Shown: positions 52,276 to 61,922, counted from the first letter of the stretch. The stretch: 64,000 bases of DNA from JBEBVQ01 sp964527735 (GCA_964527735.1 CAZGPG010000009.1:73129-137128), one strand, 5' to 3'. Notes: generated by a model from the sequence alone, not told the origin. A program made the numbers and translations.

Positions 52276-53013
52276 TTAATTATTGTCTACCGCGCGCATG
52301 ACAATACGAAAACCTTTTTTGCATTGCGTCGTTGCAGGATCGTAATTCCAACGCGTGTATTCACGGTATATCATGCCCACATTCCGGGCGTAAATCTCTT
52401 TGCCATAAAGGCGGGAAGCGGCTTCTTCCGGAGCACTATCCGGATCACCCACTTGTTCGTCTACCTGTAATACCGTAACCGTGCTGTCGTAATGCTTGTT
52501 GCCCTGGCTGAGCCGCACGCCCACGTCCTGGTAGCGATAATTCCAGCCGGACAGGTAAACAAGATCAGCATCATTGACAGGGATCAACGCATTGCCCTGC
52601 CAGCTTCTGCCGGCTTCCACAGGGTAAGACAGCTTTATGAAACGGTTACCGCCTTCCATAAATTCCACACCGGTCTCTGTAGGTGTCACATAATACACTG
52701 TACGGGGCTGCCAGCCAAGGGTATCGTCAAACAACATCGTTTCAATACGGAATGATTTTCGGTTTTGGGCGTCGCGGAAGGAATCTGCAATTGTATACCG
52801 TATTCTTGCAGAGCGGTAGGTTTCTTCACAGGTAGTATCATTCCATACCAGGGAATCTACATCATAAGTGATATATTTTTTAACCCCTACGGGATAATAA
52901 GTAGAACTGGTTTCGTCTTTTGCGTAGGCGTCTTTCTGCTCGTCTTTACAGGCGCCGAAAAAAACCCACATCATACAGGACAGCAGCAGGAGGGGTAATG
53001 CTTTTTGGTTCAT
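52276..53013 (-). CDS. Hypothetical lipoprotein
   Basis: The 245-residue product has a lipoprotein signal (LLLLSCMMWVFFGAC-KDEQ, Cys near residue 22). The mature part is beta-rich (YYPVGVKKYITYDVDSLVWN, RTVYYVTPTETGVEFMEGGN, DSTVTVLQVDEQVGD, EIYARNVGMIYREYTRWNY). It is a type common in Bacteroidota, without a named domain that I recognise. It lies 16 bases upstream of the subtilase gene and may be co-transcribed, and it starts next to a class IV aminotransferase gene. Confidence 0.6.
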   Translation of the reverse strand: MNQKALPLLLLSCMMWVFFGACKDEQKDAYAKDETSSTYYPVGVKKYITYDVDSLVWNDTTCEETYRSARIRYTIADSFRDAQNRKSFRIETMLFDDTLGWQPRTVYYVTPTETGVEFMEGGNRFIKLSYPVEAGRSWQGNALIPVNDADLVYLSGWNYRYQDVGVRLSQGNKHYDSTVTVLQVDEQVGDPDSAPEEAASRLYGKEIYARNVGMIYREYTRWNYDPATTQCKKGFRIVMRAVDNN

Positions 53014-53104
53014 GCTATGTAGTTATATCGCGTAAATATAAGTAAAGAATGGTAAATGGAATAGCAGAAATCAGGACACACACCCATTCAATGGCAACGA
53101 ATTG

Positions 53105-53929
53105 TCATTGATTACCGCATACGAGCCTGTAGATTTCCACGGTCTTATCGTTGGTGTATGTATTGCCATAGCAGGTTTCCACCCATTTGATGCCTCTTAT
53201 GGCGTTTGTAAGAAAAACTTCATCGGCGGAGTCGAGCATCGACCGCGTAAGTGGCTGTTCTATAATCGTAATGCCCGGTGTATCTATAATAAATTGCCGC
53301 ATCACGCCGGCGACACATCCTTCGCTCAGCGGGGGAGTATACAATAATCCTTTCTTTATCCAAAAGATATTGGCGATGGAGCTTTCAACAATATGTCCGT
53401 ACGGATTGAGGATCAAGGCTTCGTCCCAGCCATTTTTCCGTGCCTGCAGCGCTGCCATCATATACGTCAGAGCACCGGTAGTTTTCAGATTAGCCAGGGT
53501 ATCATTGCTCTTGCACAATCCCTCTGCAATACCTGTTGTCAGCCCCCGCTCATTCAACTTCAGCAACGCCGGATCGGGTACTTCACATTCTATCAGGAAA
53601 CCGGGCGACCGGCCCATGCCTTCCGGGAACCCACCCAGCCCTGCATATACCTGGAGGCGTATGCGTGCGAGCCGTTCCATACGATTGCGTTCCACACACC
53701 GAAAGACCTCTGCTGTAAGTTGCTCCGGAGTAAACGGATGTGTGCCGAACTGTAATTGCTGCATGCCGGCAAACAGCCGCTCCCAATGATAGTTTGCCAA
53801 CGCGATAGCGCCATCGCGTACCAACATGGTTTCAAACAGTCCGAAGCCGTACCGGAGCATATGGCTGCTGGAGGGAACGGGGATATCACCCGCAGCCATC
53901 AGTTGACCGTTGTAATTGATATAGCTCAT
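53105..53929 (-). CDS. Class IV aminotransferase (aminodeoxychorismate lyase/BCAT-like)
   Basis: The 274-residue product has the fold-type IV PLP features: MLRYGFGLFETMLVRDG, LARIRLQVYAGLGGFPEGMG, the PLP Lys in LANLKTTGALTYMMAALQAR, NGWDEALILNPYGHIVESSI (the E-S pocket) and LSEGCVAGVMRQFII. Members include 4-amino-4-deoxychorismate lyase (pabC) and D- or branched-chain amino acid transaminases. I cannot tell which; the length and the EALILNPYGHIVESS motif allow either. No folate genes are adjacent. Confidence 0.85.
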   Translation of the reverse strand: MSYINYNGQLMAAGDIPVPSSSHMLRYGFGLFETMLVRDGAIALANYHWERLFAGMQQLQFGTHPFTPEQLTAEVFRCVERNRMERLARIRLQVYAGLGGFPEGMGRSPGFLIECEVPDPALLKLNERGLTTGIAEGLCKSNDTLANLKTTGALTYMMAALQARKNGWDEALILNPYGHIVESSIANIFWIKKGLLYTPPLSEGCVAGVMRQFIIDTPGITIIEQPLTRSMLDSADEVFLTNAIRGIKWVETCYGNTYTNDKTVEIYRLVCGNQ

Positions 53930-53967
53930 GAAAACAAGTTAGACAAAAATGCCCCTAATCGTGTTTC

Positions 53968-54014
53968 TTAAAAAAAATCCTACCATGTCCCGGACCGGCA
54001 GGACATGGCAGGAT
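53968..54014 (-). terminator. Terminator of the T9SS gene at 54030
   Basis: ATCCTACCATGTCC (53977-53990) pairs with GGACATGGCAGGAT (54001-54014) apart from one mismatch. On the minus strand it is followed by a run of T residues (AAAAAAA on the plus strand). It starts 16 bases after the stop at 54030. Confidence 0.85.
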
Positions 54015-54029
54015 GTACAAAATTGCATT

Positions 54030-55922
54030 TTATTGTTTTACAATCCGCTCTGTACCGGTAATTTTTCCATTCCGGTCTTTCAGCTCAAGCAGATATATGC
54101 CGCCGGCAAATCCACTCATATTGAAATGCCCCGATCCGCTGAGCGACATCAGCTCCCGTCCCGCTATATCCTTCAGAGAAGCGTTTACAGGTTCTGCGCT
54201 TTGGATATGAAGCCTATCGGCAACGGGATTGGGATAAATGCTGATCCCATTTCCGGAAAGAATCGTAATCCCCACATTATTCACCCGATATTCTGCAGTC
54301 GTGCTGCATCCGTGGTCATCCACAACTTCGAGCGTGTGCCGGCCATTTTGCTCTACCACGAGCGTATCATTCGTCTCACCTGCCAGCAGCGTATCGTTAC
54401 GATACCACTGGTATGAAGCAAATGAGCCGCCGACAGCGTGTAATATATCCCTGTCCACCCCGATTGAGACAACCGGTCGGGAAATACTTATTTCAAAAGA
54501 ATCTGAAAAACGGGCAGAGCAACCGTCTGTATAATATACGATGTATGTGCCCACCTGCAACACACCAATCGAAGGTGTAGTATCGCCTGTACTCCATTGG
54601 TAGGTAAATGCTGCAGAATTGATACCGGCATTCAGGCTGAATGCAGCAGGGAGCTCCTCGCAAAACAGCGTATCCCATACGGCATAAGTCGTATCTGTCG
54701 GCAAAGGCCAAACCGTTTCTGTACCCAGACTGGGGCCCGTGTTCGTAGATGTCAATGTGATCGCAGAAAATTCAAAATCACAGCTATCCACCGGTTTGTT
54801 GGGTTTATTGATCCGATGTACTTTATTTGTATTCGTCCATTCAACAGCGTATATGGTATCATTATACAGGCGCATCATGCCCAACCCTCCGGAAGGTAGT
54901 GTTATAGCCCGTCCTGTTTGTTCAATAGCGCTGGAATCCCAATTGGAAACATCATACTGAAGAAGTGATACCGGCCCGGCAAATCCATCTGTATGTAAAA
55001 AATACACTTTTTTGTTATCGGGAGAAAAACAGCCGCCCCAGCTTCCCCAGCCCGAAGAGGGTATCTGAACAGGATCGGAAACAATGCCGGTAGCCGGATC
55101 AAACCGTACAAACTCTTTCATCCTCGGCGTTTGTGCGTAAGCCAGGCTGAGTACGATACTCCGCCTGTCCGGAGATACCGACATATAGCTGTTATACGCC
55201 TTTATCTTCCCTTTCGAAATTACAGGAACAGGATTAACTCCTGCATCCGTAATGTGATACGCTTTGTAAAAATGCTCGGTAGCCGTTTGTTCATACGTAT
55301 GCACAATTAGCCACACATCATTATTACAACCCGGCACGGCGATCATAGCCTCACTCAGTCTGTTGGTATCTAAGATGGTATTCTTGCCGGTTGTCTGCAC
55401 GTCTCCGTTGCCATTATCAAGCGCCATATCCACAACAGAATAAAACAAACACCCTTTTGTAGGTGCAGGATATATATCTCCTTCGTGTGTCAGGGAAAAC
55501 AGGTAATATTTATCCTGTACTCCGATTACCGGTACAATACATGCTCCCTGCATGGAGCTATATATCACATCCCGGCGTGAATTGCCGAGCAGACCGGTTC
55601 CGTTCGGCATTACCTGATGAGCCGCATTCCATACCGATCCGCCATTGGTATAAAACAGCAGGTTGCCGGTTGCCGGATCAGAAACAGCAGCATATCCTTC
55701 ATTACCCGTTACGGAAGTCTGTACCGGCTGGGCAGTACCGCTGCTAAAACTAAGTCCTGCGCCCTGGCCAAACACCCAGTTATTATTCGCATTCAGAAAC
55801 TCCGGTGTTTTGTTATAATCCGTCTGCGCCGAACCGGATAAAACAGACAGTAAAGACCCGGCAACCAGACAAGCGATCTGCACTATCCGGCTGGGTAAAA
55901 TGTAATAGTTGTTCTTTATCAT
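54030..55922 (-). CDS. Secreted protein with T9SS type A sorting domain, paralog of 21585
   Basis: From the start at 55922 (MIKNNYYILPSRIVQIACLV) the product has 630 residues with a signal peptide. The N-terminal module is closely like that of the protein at 21585-23639: NNWVFGQGAGLSFSSG, DPATGNLLFYTNGGSVWN, VMPNGTGLLGNSRRD and YYLFSLTHEGDIYP. An Ig-like module follows (YQWYRNDTLLAGETNDTLVV), and then a type A sorting domain (ISIYPNPVADRLHIQS, AGGIYLLELKDRNG, IVKQ). The 21585 paralog ends in a type B domain, so the sorting module was swapped. It is divergent from the third kinase pair. Confidence 0.83.
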   Translation of the reverse strand: MIKNNYYILPSRIVQIACLVAGSLLSVLSGSAQTDYNKTPEFLNANNNWVFGQGAGLSFSSGTAQPVQTSVTGNEGYAAVSDPATGNLLFYTNGGSVWNAAHQVMPNGTGLLGNSRRDVIYSSMQGACIVPVIGVQDKYYLFSLTHEGDIYPAPTKGCLFYSVVDMALDNGNGDVQTTGKNTILDTNRLSEAMIAVPGCNNDVWLIVHTYEQTATEHFYKAYHITDAGVNPVPVISKGKIKAYNSYMSVSPDRRSIVLSLAYAQTPRMKEFVRFDPATGIVSDPVQIPSSGWGSWGGCFSPDNKKVYFLHTDGFAGPVSLLQYDVSNWDSSAIEQTGRAITLPSGGLGMMRLYNDTIYAVEWTNTNKVHRINKPNKPVDSCDFEFSAITLTSTNTGPSLGTETVWPLPTDTTYAVWDTLFCEELPAAFSLNAGINSAAFTYQWSTGDTTPSIGVLQVGTYIVYYTDGCSARFSDSFEISISRPVVSIGVDRDILHAVGGSFASYQWYRNDTLLAGETNDTLVVEQNGRHTLEVVDDHGCSTTAEYRVNNVGITILSGNGISIYPNPVADRLHIQSAEPVNASLKDIAGRELMSLSGSGHFNMSGFAGGIYLLELKDRNGKITGTERIVKQ

Positions 55923-56140
55923 AATCAGTATGTTTTGATCGTTTGTCTGCAATCTGCAGACATGGATTTTAACGAAATCAGTTACTTTTACAGAAAGTAA
56001 TTCAGGCAAAGCTATTCTGTCCCTTCATGTGATGTATTACGGAAAACCCTACCCGGCATTTGTCCACCTACATTTTACAATATCATGACGTACAAGCAGG
56101 GTACCTATAAACAAGTATTGACAGTGTATTGCCCCGGATC
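55923..56140. promoter_or_regulatory. Divergent control region with two inverted repeats
   Basis: TGTCTGCA at 55942-55949 inverts as TGCAGACA at 55953-55960, and TTACTTT (55982-55988) inverts as AAAGTAA (55994-56000). Both lie near the T9SS gene. They are 218 bases from the kinase start at most and may be regulator sites. No T run follows either, but they differ in sequence from the repeat at 19508-19537. Confidence 0.4.
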
Positions 56141-58084
56141 ATGAAGAGTCTGATCATATATATATGCATAATAGCAGGCCCTTTTGCTGTCATAAACAGT
56201 AATGCACAGGAGCAGATTCCGGTTCATAAAATAACGGAGAGATACATAGACAGTCTCATCCGGCTGGCAGATACCGGTGAAAAGTATCAGCAACAACAGC
56301 TGCTCCACCAGGCAATCACTGCAAGCAATAAAACAGGTTATACCAAAGGGCTGAGCCATGCATACCTGAATATGGGCAGCATTTACATGTCACGTGCACA
56401 ATATGATTCTGCATTATACAGCTTCAGTATGGGCATTATGCCGGATACCGCGATCAACGATACGGAAACGTATATCTATAAAGCCATGCTGCAATGCGGC
56501 ATAGCCGGGGCATTCATGTTTTCCTCCGAAACAGACTCTGCCGCTCATTATGCCTACCAGTCGCTGAATACATTACAACAACAGAACCTTAATACATCTC
56601 CGAAAGCTGTAGTGATCTATAATAATATTGCCGGCTTATGGTTATATATGGCCGACGAGAAACAATCGCTCACTTACCTCAAGAAAGCCCTCAAACTGTC
56701 TTTGGGAAGCGATAATAAACGTGTCCTCGCCTATGTATATCTGAATCTGGCAGGGCATTATATGAATACCGGCAATACCGATTCTGCCCGGTATTATCTG
56801 AACCGGGTACGCGACATGGGGCAAGACCGGGAGTTTGTACCGGCCATGCTGAGTCTCGCGCGTTTCCACCTCAATCAACGTAAAGATCCGGACAAGGCTA
56901 TAATGCTGCTCAAACGATTGCTGGATCTCACAAAAAACGATCACAAAGATCACAGGATGAACGTATGTTACCGGCTCGGGCTTGCTTACCGTGCTACCGG
57001 TAAACCCACGCTTGCCGAGACATCCCTGCTGCATGGGCTGGCCTTGCAAGACACACTCGGCGCCCTGCGACACGTTCCTGATTTTTACGGGGCGCTGGCA
57101 GACCTATACTATCACACAGGGCAATTTCAGAAAGCGTATCAATACCGTGAGCAATCTATCGAAGCCCATAAAAGTATCTGGACAAGGGAAAAACAGGAAT
57201 ACATCAACGAACTGGAAGCCAGGTATAATTCTGTGCAGAAAGACAAACAATTAGCAGAACATTCCCTGCTGGTGATGACACAGCAGAATGACATCCGCCA
57301 TAAGAATTTCTGGATCGCATCCCTGTCTGCAGCGGCAGTACTGATCAGCATTGTTTTCGGGCTTATTTACCGCAATAACCGGCATAAACAGAAACTCCAG
57401 GCCGCCGCTATAAAAGCCCTGAAGAAAGAACAGCAGATCACCCGGCTGCAATCGGTAATGGAAGGGGAGTTGAAGGAACGAAAACGCATTGCAAGGGAGA
57501 TTCATGATGGCGTAAGCAGTATGATTGGCTCGGCAAGAATGCATCTTGATCTGAGAAGCGGTAAGGAATCCATAGACGAAAACGCATACCGGCAGGGCAT
57601 TTCCCTGCTCGAAGATGCATACCGGGAACTCAGACATATTTCCCATAATCTCGTACCCGAACAACTGCTGGAAAAAGGTCTGATCCCCGCACTCCGATCC
57701 TACTGCCTAAAGGTAAGCAGGCCGGGAATATTTGAAGTAACATTCCAGCATTCCGGCAATCTGCCTGATTTGCCACCTGCTACCAGCCTTTCACTTTTTC
57801 GGATCGTACAGGAGTTGCTGCACAACGCACACCGGCACGGGCATGCAAATCATGTGCTGATCGACAGCAGCGTTACAAACCAGGAACTGATGGTCACGAT
57901 AGAAGATAACGGCCGCGGGTTACCTCCCGATTACGAATCACAATCAGGAACCGGCCTGAAGCATCTGCGGGAGCGGGCACAGGTGATTCACTGCCAGATA
58001 GAAATTTACAACCGGAAAGAAAAGGGTACCACATTTTACCTTTCCGTACCTTTTCATGCCATAACTGCCGAACAACATGATTAA
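56141..58084 (+). CDS. TPR-containing histidine kinase, NarX-like (pair 3)
   Basis: The start at 56141 gives a 647-residue product with a signal peptide (LIIYICIIAGPFAVINSNA), TPR repeats (KGLSHAYLNMGSIYMSRAQY, RVLAYVYLNLAGHYMNTGN, FYGALADLYYHTGQFQKAYQ), one membrane helix (IASLSAAAVLISIVFGLIY, near 387-405), a coiled coil and a HisKA_3 domain with His near 455 (ERKRIAREIHDGVSSMIGS). The HATPase domain has LLHNAHRHGHANHV, TIEDNGRGL and GLKHLRE. It overlaps the regulator gene by 8 bases. Like pairs 1 and 2 it stands beside a secreted surface gene. Confidence 0.87.
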   Translation: MKSLIIYICIIAGPFAVINSNAQEQIPVHKITERYIDSLIRLADTGEKYQQQQLLHQAITASNKTGYTKGLSHAYLNMGSIYMSRAQYDSALYSFSMGIMPDTAINDTETYIYKAMLQCGIAGAFMFSSETDSAAHYAYQSLNTLQQQNLNTSPKAVVIYNNIAGLWLYMADEKQSLTYLKKALKLSLGSDNKRVLAYVYLNLAGHYMNTGNTDSARYYLNRVRDMGQDREFVPAMLSLARFHLNQRKDPDKAIMLLKRLLDLTKNDHKDHRMNVCYRLGLAYRATGKPTLAETSLLHGLALQDTLGALRHVPDFYGALADLYYHTGQFQKAYQYREQSIEAHKSIWTREKQEYINELEARYNSVQKDKQLAEHSLLVMTQQNDIRHKNFWIASLSAAAVLISIVFGLIYRNNRHKQKLQAAAIKALKKEQQITRLQSVMEGELKERKRIAREIHDGVSSMIGSARMHLDLRSGKESIDENAYRQGISLLEDAYRELRHISHNLVPEQLLEKGLIPALRSYCLKVSRPGIFEVTFQHSGNLPDLPPATSLSLFRIVQELLHNAHRHGHANHVLIDSSVTNQELMVTIEDNGRGLPPDYESQSGTGLKHLRERAQVIHCQIEIYNRKEKGTTFYLSVPFHAITAEQHD

Positions 58085-58718
58085 CATCTGCATCGCCGAC
58101 GACCACCCCATGGTACTCGACGGCATCTCTTATATGCTGCACAATCATCCGTCTATACGGCTTAGCGCAAGCTATGCCAACGGACAAAGCCTGCTGGCCG
58201 GCCTGCGCCAGTCTGTTCCTGATGTGTTGCTGCTGGATGTGCAAATGCCCGACTATACAGCTGAAGAACTGATACCGGTTATTAAAGAACGGTATCTGCA
58301 AGTCCGTATCCTTTGCCTGACGAGTGTAGATAATATTCATCGCGTAAGGATACTGATGCGTACAGGGTGTAGCGGCTACCTGCTGAAAAACACCGGATCT
58401 GAAGAGCTGGTAACTGCTATAGAAACCGTATACCGGAACGAATCATACATTACTCCATCCATACGAGAACTGATGGATCAGGAAAACATACGCATAAAAA
58501 AAGAAGCTCCAGCAGGTGGGATCTCCCTGACACAACGGGAAATGGAAATCCTGCAGCTTATTATTATGGAGCATTCCAGTGCCGAGATTGCAAAGAAACT
58601 GCAGATCACCATTCATACGGTAGAAAAACACCGGAGCCACCTGTTCCTTAAAATGGACGTAAAAAATGCAGTTGGTCTTGCGCGTAAAGCGATCCAGATG
58701 GGCCTGTTTGAAGGGTAA
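58077..58718 (+). CDS. NarL/LuxR-type response regulator (pair 3)
   Basis: The 213-residue product has a receiver (INICIADDHPMVLDGISYML, phosphoacceptor Asp in VLLLDVQMPDYTA, Lys in YLLKNTGS) and a LuxR-type helix-turn-helix (LTQREMEILQLIIMEHSSAE, TIHTVEKHRSHLFLKM). It is coupled to the kinase by an 8-base overlap. All three regulators in this window share the domain order but differ in sequence, so they are paralogs and not recent copies. Confidence 0.9.
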   Translation: MINICIADDHPMVLDGISYMLHNHPSIRLSASYANGQSLLAGLRQSVPDVLLLDVQMPDYTAEELIPVIKERYLQVRILCLTSVDNIHRVRILMRTGCSGYLLKNTGSEELVTAIETVYRNESYITPSIRELMDQENIRIKKEAPAGGISLTQREMEILQLIIMEHSSAEIAKKLQITIHTVEKHRSHLFLKMDVKNAVGLARKAIQMGLFEG

Positions 58719-58834
58719 CAACCCATTACCCCTCACCCGGGAAGGCGGTCGGGCCTATAGTTATTTCAGAACCATTGTCCCATTAATCAAGATACCCGAT
58801 AAATTCCGGATGGAATAAACAACCTGCAAGTGTC

Positions 58835-61051
58835 TTATACCTTCTTCAGCTTCAGCCGGAGGCTGTTGGCCACCACGCTCACGCTACTGAGCGCCATGGC
58901 TGCGCCGGCGATCATCGGGTCGAGCAGGAAACCGTTTACCGGGTAAAGCACACCTGCTGCCAGCGGAATGCCGATCACGTTGTAGATAAATGCCCAGAAC
59001 AGATTCTGACGGATCGTGGCTGTGGTATACCGCGACAGCCGGATTGCCCGTGGTATCTGCATCAGGTCGGAAGAGATAATAGTCATCTGCGCCACATCCA
59101 TAGCGATATCGCTCCCCTTGCCCATCGCAATGCTCACATCTGCCTGCGCAAGCGCATTACTGTCGTTGATACCGTCGCCCACCATAGCTACGACCTTTCC
59201 CTGCTGCTGCAGTTCGCGTGCAAACAATGCCTTGGCTTCCGGCAATACATTTGACCGGTAATACCGTATACCGGTAATGCCGGCCACAGCACGTGCCGTT
59301 GCTTCATTATCCCCGGTAAGCATATACACTTCGATACCTTTAGCCTGCAATTGCGCCACTGCTCCTGCAGAACCGGGCTTTATCCGGTCGGTAATTGCCA
59401 GCGCGCACAGCACCGTTGCTTTATCGGAAAAGAGGATAACCGTCTGCGCCTCATTTTCTTTCCCGGCGATCCATTCCTGTGCGTCCTGCGGGATCGTCAG
59501 CCGCCGCTCCTTCATAAGGCTTTCATTACCTATTGTGTAATGCTCCCCGCGATACCAGCCCTCGATACCCCGGCCGGTGATGTTCTGGATAATGACTCCC
59601 TCCACATTATGCGCTACGGATTTAAAGTGACGGACAACCGCTTCCGCAAGCGGGTGCTCAGACGCCAATTCAATGCTGTACAACATATCACGCAGTGCCT
59701 CTGTTCCGGAAGTGAACCATTGCACCTCCGCCACTTCGGGGCGCCCTTCTGTGATGGTGCCCGTTTTATCAAGAATTATAGCGTCCAGTTGCCGGGCGCG
59801 TTCCAGGCTTTCGGCATCTTTGATCAGAATACCAAGGCCGGCTCCTTTGCCAATCCCGACCATAATAGCCGTAGGCGTGGCCAGCCCCAGCGCACAAGGG
59901 CAGGCGATCACCAGCACGGTAACAAATGCGAGCAGACCGTGCGTAATTCCGTTGTCCCCACCAAACAATATCCAGGCAAAAAAGCTGACAATCGCGATCA
60001 CGATCACGACAGGTACAAATATGCCTGCAATCCTGTCCACCAGCTTCTGCACCGGCGCTTTACTGCCCTGTGCATCCTGCACCGTTCTGATGATCTGCGC
60101 CAGTATGGTATCTGCACCCACTTTAACGGCCCGGAAACGAAAGCTGCCCTTCTGATTGATCGTACCGGCAAATACAGTATTTCCTTCTTTTTTTGCAACA
60201 GGCACGGGCTCTCCGCTGATCATACTTTCATCTACATAAGAGTTGCCGGCGACAACCATACCGTCGACTGCAATCTGCTCACCCGGCTTTACGACTAATA
60301 TATCACCCGGCTGCACCGACGAAATATGCGCAGAACTGTATGCTCCGTTTTCGTCTACAACAGTCACTGTTTTCGGCTGCAGCCCCATTAACTTTTTTAT
60401 GGCGGAAGCTGTATTACCTTTCGCTGTTTCTTCAAGCAGCTTACCCAGCAGGATAAAAGCAATCACAACTGCGGCCGCTTCAAAATAAACATGCGGGTGG
60501 ATACCCCTGCTGTGCCAGAACCCGGGAAAGAGTGTGTTGAATACGCTGAATAAATAAGCAATGCCCGTACTAAGCGCCACCAGTGTATCCATATTGGCTG
60601 TGCGATGTCGCGCCTGCTTCAGAGCGCCGCTGAAAAACTGCCGGCCTGATAACAATACAACCGGTGTCGCCAATGCCCACATGATATAATTGGCATAGGG
60701 CATATCCATATAGAACATGCCGATGACCATCAGCGGCACTGATAATACAAGCGCCATTATGGTCTTCCGCTTCAGGGATCTCTTTTTCTCCTTCTGTATA
60801 GCTGCCAGAGCGGCATCCGTATCTTCATTTCCCTCGATCATCAGATCATAGCCTGCACCCTGTACTACCGACCGGAGGCGGGCGGCATCCGTGACCGCCG
60901 GATCATAAGTAACCGCAGCCGTAGCGCCCGCATAATTTACCGCTGCCTCAACAACGCCATCCGTGCGCTGCAACGCTTGCTGCACATTACTGGCACAGGA
61001 AGCACAGGACATATTCAGAACAGGAAAGGTCTTTTTTTCTGTAGCAGCCAT
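58835..61051 (-). CDS. copA: Copper-exporting P-type ATPase
   Basis: The 738-residue product has one N-terminal heavy-metal-associated domain (FPVLNMSCASCASNVQQAL), membrane helices, the transmembrane CPC motif in VIACPCALGLATPTAIMVGI, the phosphorylation site DKTGTITEGRP, an SEHPLAEAV motif (SEHP is the HP locus) and MVGDGINDSNALAQADVSIA. This set is typical of class 1B Cu+ ATPases, which pump Cu+ from the cytosol. A silver role is possible. It follows nusG on the same strand by 263 bases with a hairpin between, so it is not part of the nusG operon. Confidence 0.95.
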   Translation of the reverse strand: MAATEKKTFPVLNMSCASCASNVQQALQRTDGVVEAAVNYAGATAAVTYDPAVTDAARLRSVVQGAGYDLMIEGNEDTDAALAAIQKEKKRSLKRKTIMALVLSVPLMVIGMFYMDMPYANYIMWALATPVVLLSGRQFFSGALKQARHRTANMDTLVALSTGIAYLFSVFNTLFPGFWHSRGIHPHVYFEAAAVVIAFILLGKLLEETAKGNTASAIKKLMGLQPKTVTVVDENGAYSSAHISSVQPGDILVVKPGEQIAVDGMVVAGNSYVDESMISGEPVPVAKKEGNTVFAGTINQKGSFRFRAVKVGADTILAQIIRTVQDAQGSKAPVQKLVDRIAGIFVPVVIVIAIVSFFAWILFGGDNGITHGLLAFVTVLVIACPCALGLATPTAIMVGIGKGAGLGILIKDAESLERARQLDAIILDKTGTITEGRPEVAEVQWFTSGTEALRDMLYSIELASEHPLAEAVVRHFKSVAHNVEGVIIQNITGRGIEGWYRGEHYTIGNESLMKERRLTIPQDAQEWIAGKENEAQTVILFSDKATVLCALAITDRIKPGSAGAVAQLQAKGIEVYMLTGDNEATARAVAGITGIRYYRSNVLPEAKALFARELQQQGKVVAMVGDGINDSNALAQADVSIAMGKGSDIAMDVAQMTIISSDLMQIPRAIRLSRYTTATIRQNLFWAFIYNVIGIPLAAGVLYPVNGFLLDPMIAGAAMALSSVSVVANSLRLKLKKV

Positions 61052-61256
61052 TATTGCTGATTTTGATAGTAAAGTTCCGATATAGTTTCGACTTCATTAG
61101 AAATATGTCATAGGTAAAGTTTATAAAACAGCGGGCTTGACCCGCCATCGTCGGAAGTGAAACGATACTTTAATACACCGTCATATAACGGAGGATCGGA
61201 GCAAGTCCGGGATGACCGGCCTTTGGGCGGCCGGCCTGGGTAACATGCTCCTAATC
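61052..61256. other. Space between copA and the nusG hairpin
   Basis: About 205 bases upstream of copA hold no gene. Short palindromes GCGGGCTTGACCCGC (near 61129) and CCGGCC...GGCCGGCC (near 61217) are seen. The copA promoter and a copper-responsive operator should lie here but I cannot identify one. Confidence 0.4.
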
Positions 61257-61291
61257 ATAAACGGTGTGTCCGTAATGAACACACCGTTTAT
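61257..61291. terminator. Perfect 13-bp hairpin directly after nusG
   Basis: ATAAACGGTGTGT at 61257-61269 is exactly inverted at 61279-61291 with a 9-base loop. It lies 23 bases after the nusG stop. There is only a weak T-rich tail on the minus strand, so it may be a terminator or an attenuator-like hairpin. It marks where rplK would normally begin. Confidence 0.55.
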
Positions 61292-61314
61292 TATAAGTTA
61301 TTCGAAAAAGTTGA

Positions 61315-61908
61315 TCAGGCGACCTTCTCTACCTGCATGTAGCTTAGCTCCACCGGCGTAGCGCGGCCGAAGATCTTTACCACTACCTTCAGCTTTTTCT
61401 TCTCTTCATTTACCTCTTCTACAGTGCCATTGAAATCATTGAAAGGTCCGTCTATGATCTTGACTGTTTCGCCTATGATATACGGATCTGCGTAGCCGAT
61501 ATCCTGCTCGCTGACCTCGTCCATCTTACCAAACATCTTGTTGACTTCGGATTTACGCAGTGGTGTCGGATTATCTTTCCCGAGGAAATGAATAACGCCT
61601 GTTATATTCTTGATCGTCTGTATGATATCATCACTGAGCTTGCCTTCGGCGGCTTCGAGCAACAGATAGCCGGGGAAAAGTATTTTTTCCCGCAATACCT
61701 TCTTGCCGCTTTGCACCTTGAAAACCTTTTCCACAGGGCATAACACCTGCATCACAGCCTTCGACCATCCACTGATCTTGATCTCCTTATCAAGATACTC
61801 CTTCACCTTTTTCTCCTTTCCGCTTATTACACGGAGCACATACCATTTGGTATCCTGAATCTCCTGCGAATGCTGCGCATCCTGGTTTATTACCGGTTCT
61901 TCGTTCAT
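61315..61908 (-). CDS. nusG: Transcription termination/antitermination protein NusG
   Basis: The start at 61908 (MNEEPVINQDAQHSQEIQD) gives 197 residues. The NGN domain (KWYVLRVISGKEKKVKEYL, CPVEKVFKVQSGKKVLREKI, LFPGYLLLEAAEG, GVIHFLGKDNPTPL) is followed by a KOW domain (VKIIDGPFNDFNGTVEEVN). It binds RNA polymerase and affects elongation and Rho-dependent termination. It is 14 bases from secE, as usual. Its typical downstream partner rplK is absent; a hairpin and copA follow. Confidence 0.95.
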   Translation of the reverse strand: MNEEPVINQDAQHSQEIQDTKWYVLRVISGKEKKVKEYLDKEIKISGWSKAVMQVLCPVEKVFKVQSGKKVLREKILFPGYLLLEAAEGKLSDDIIQTIKNITGVIHFLGKDNPTPLRKSEVNKMFGKMDEVSEQDIGYADPYIIGETVKIIDGPFNDFNGTVEEVNEEKKKLKVVVKIFGRATPVELSYMQVEKVA

Positions 61909-61922
61909 GATTTGCCCGCTGT

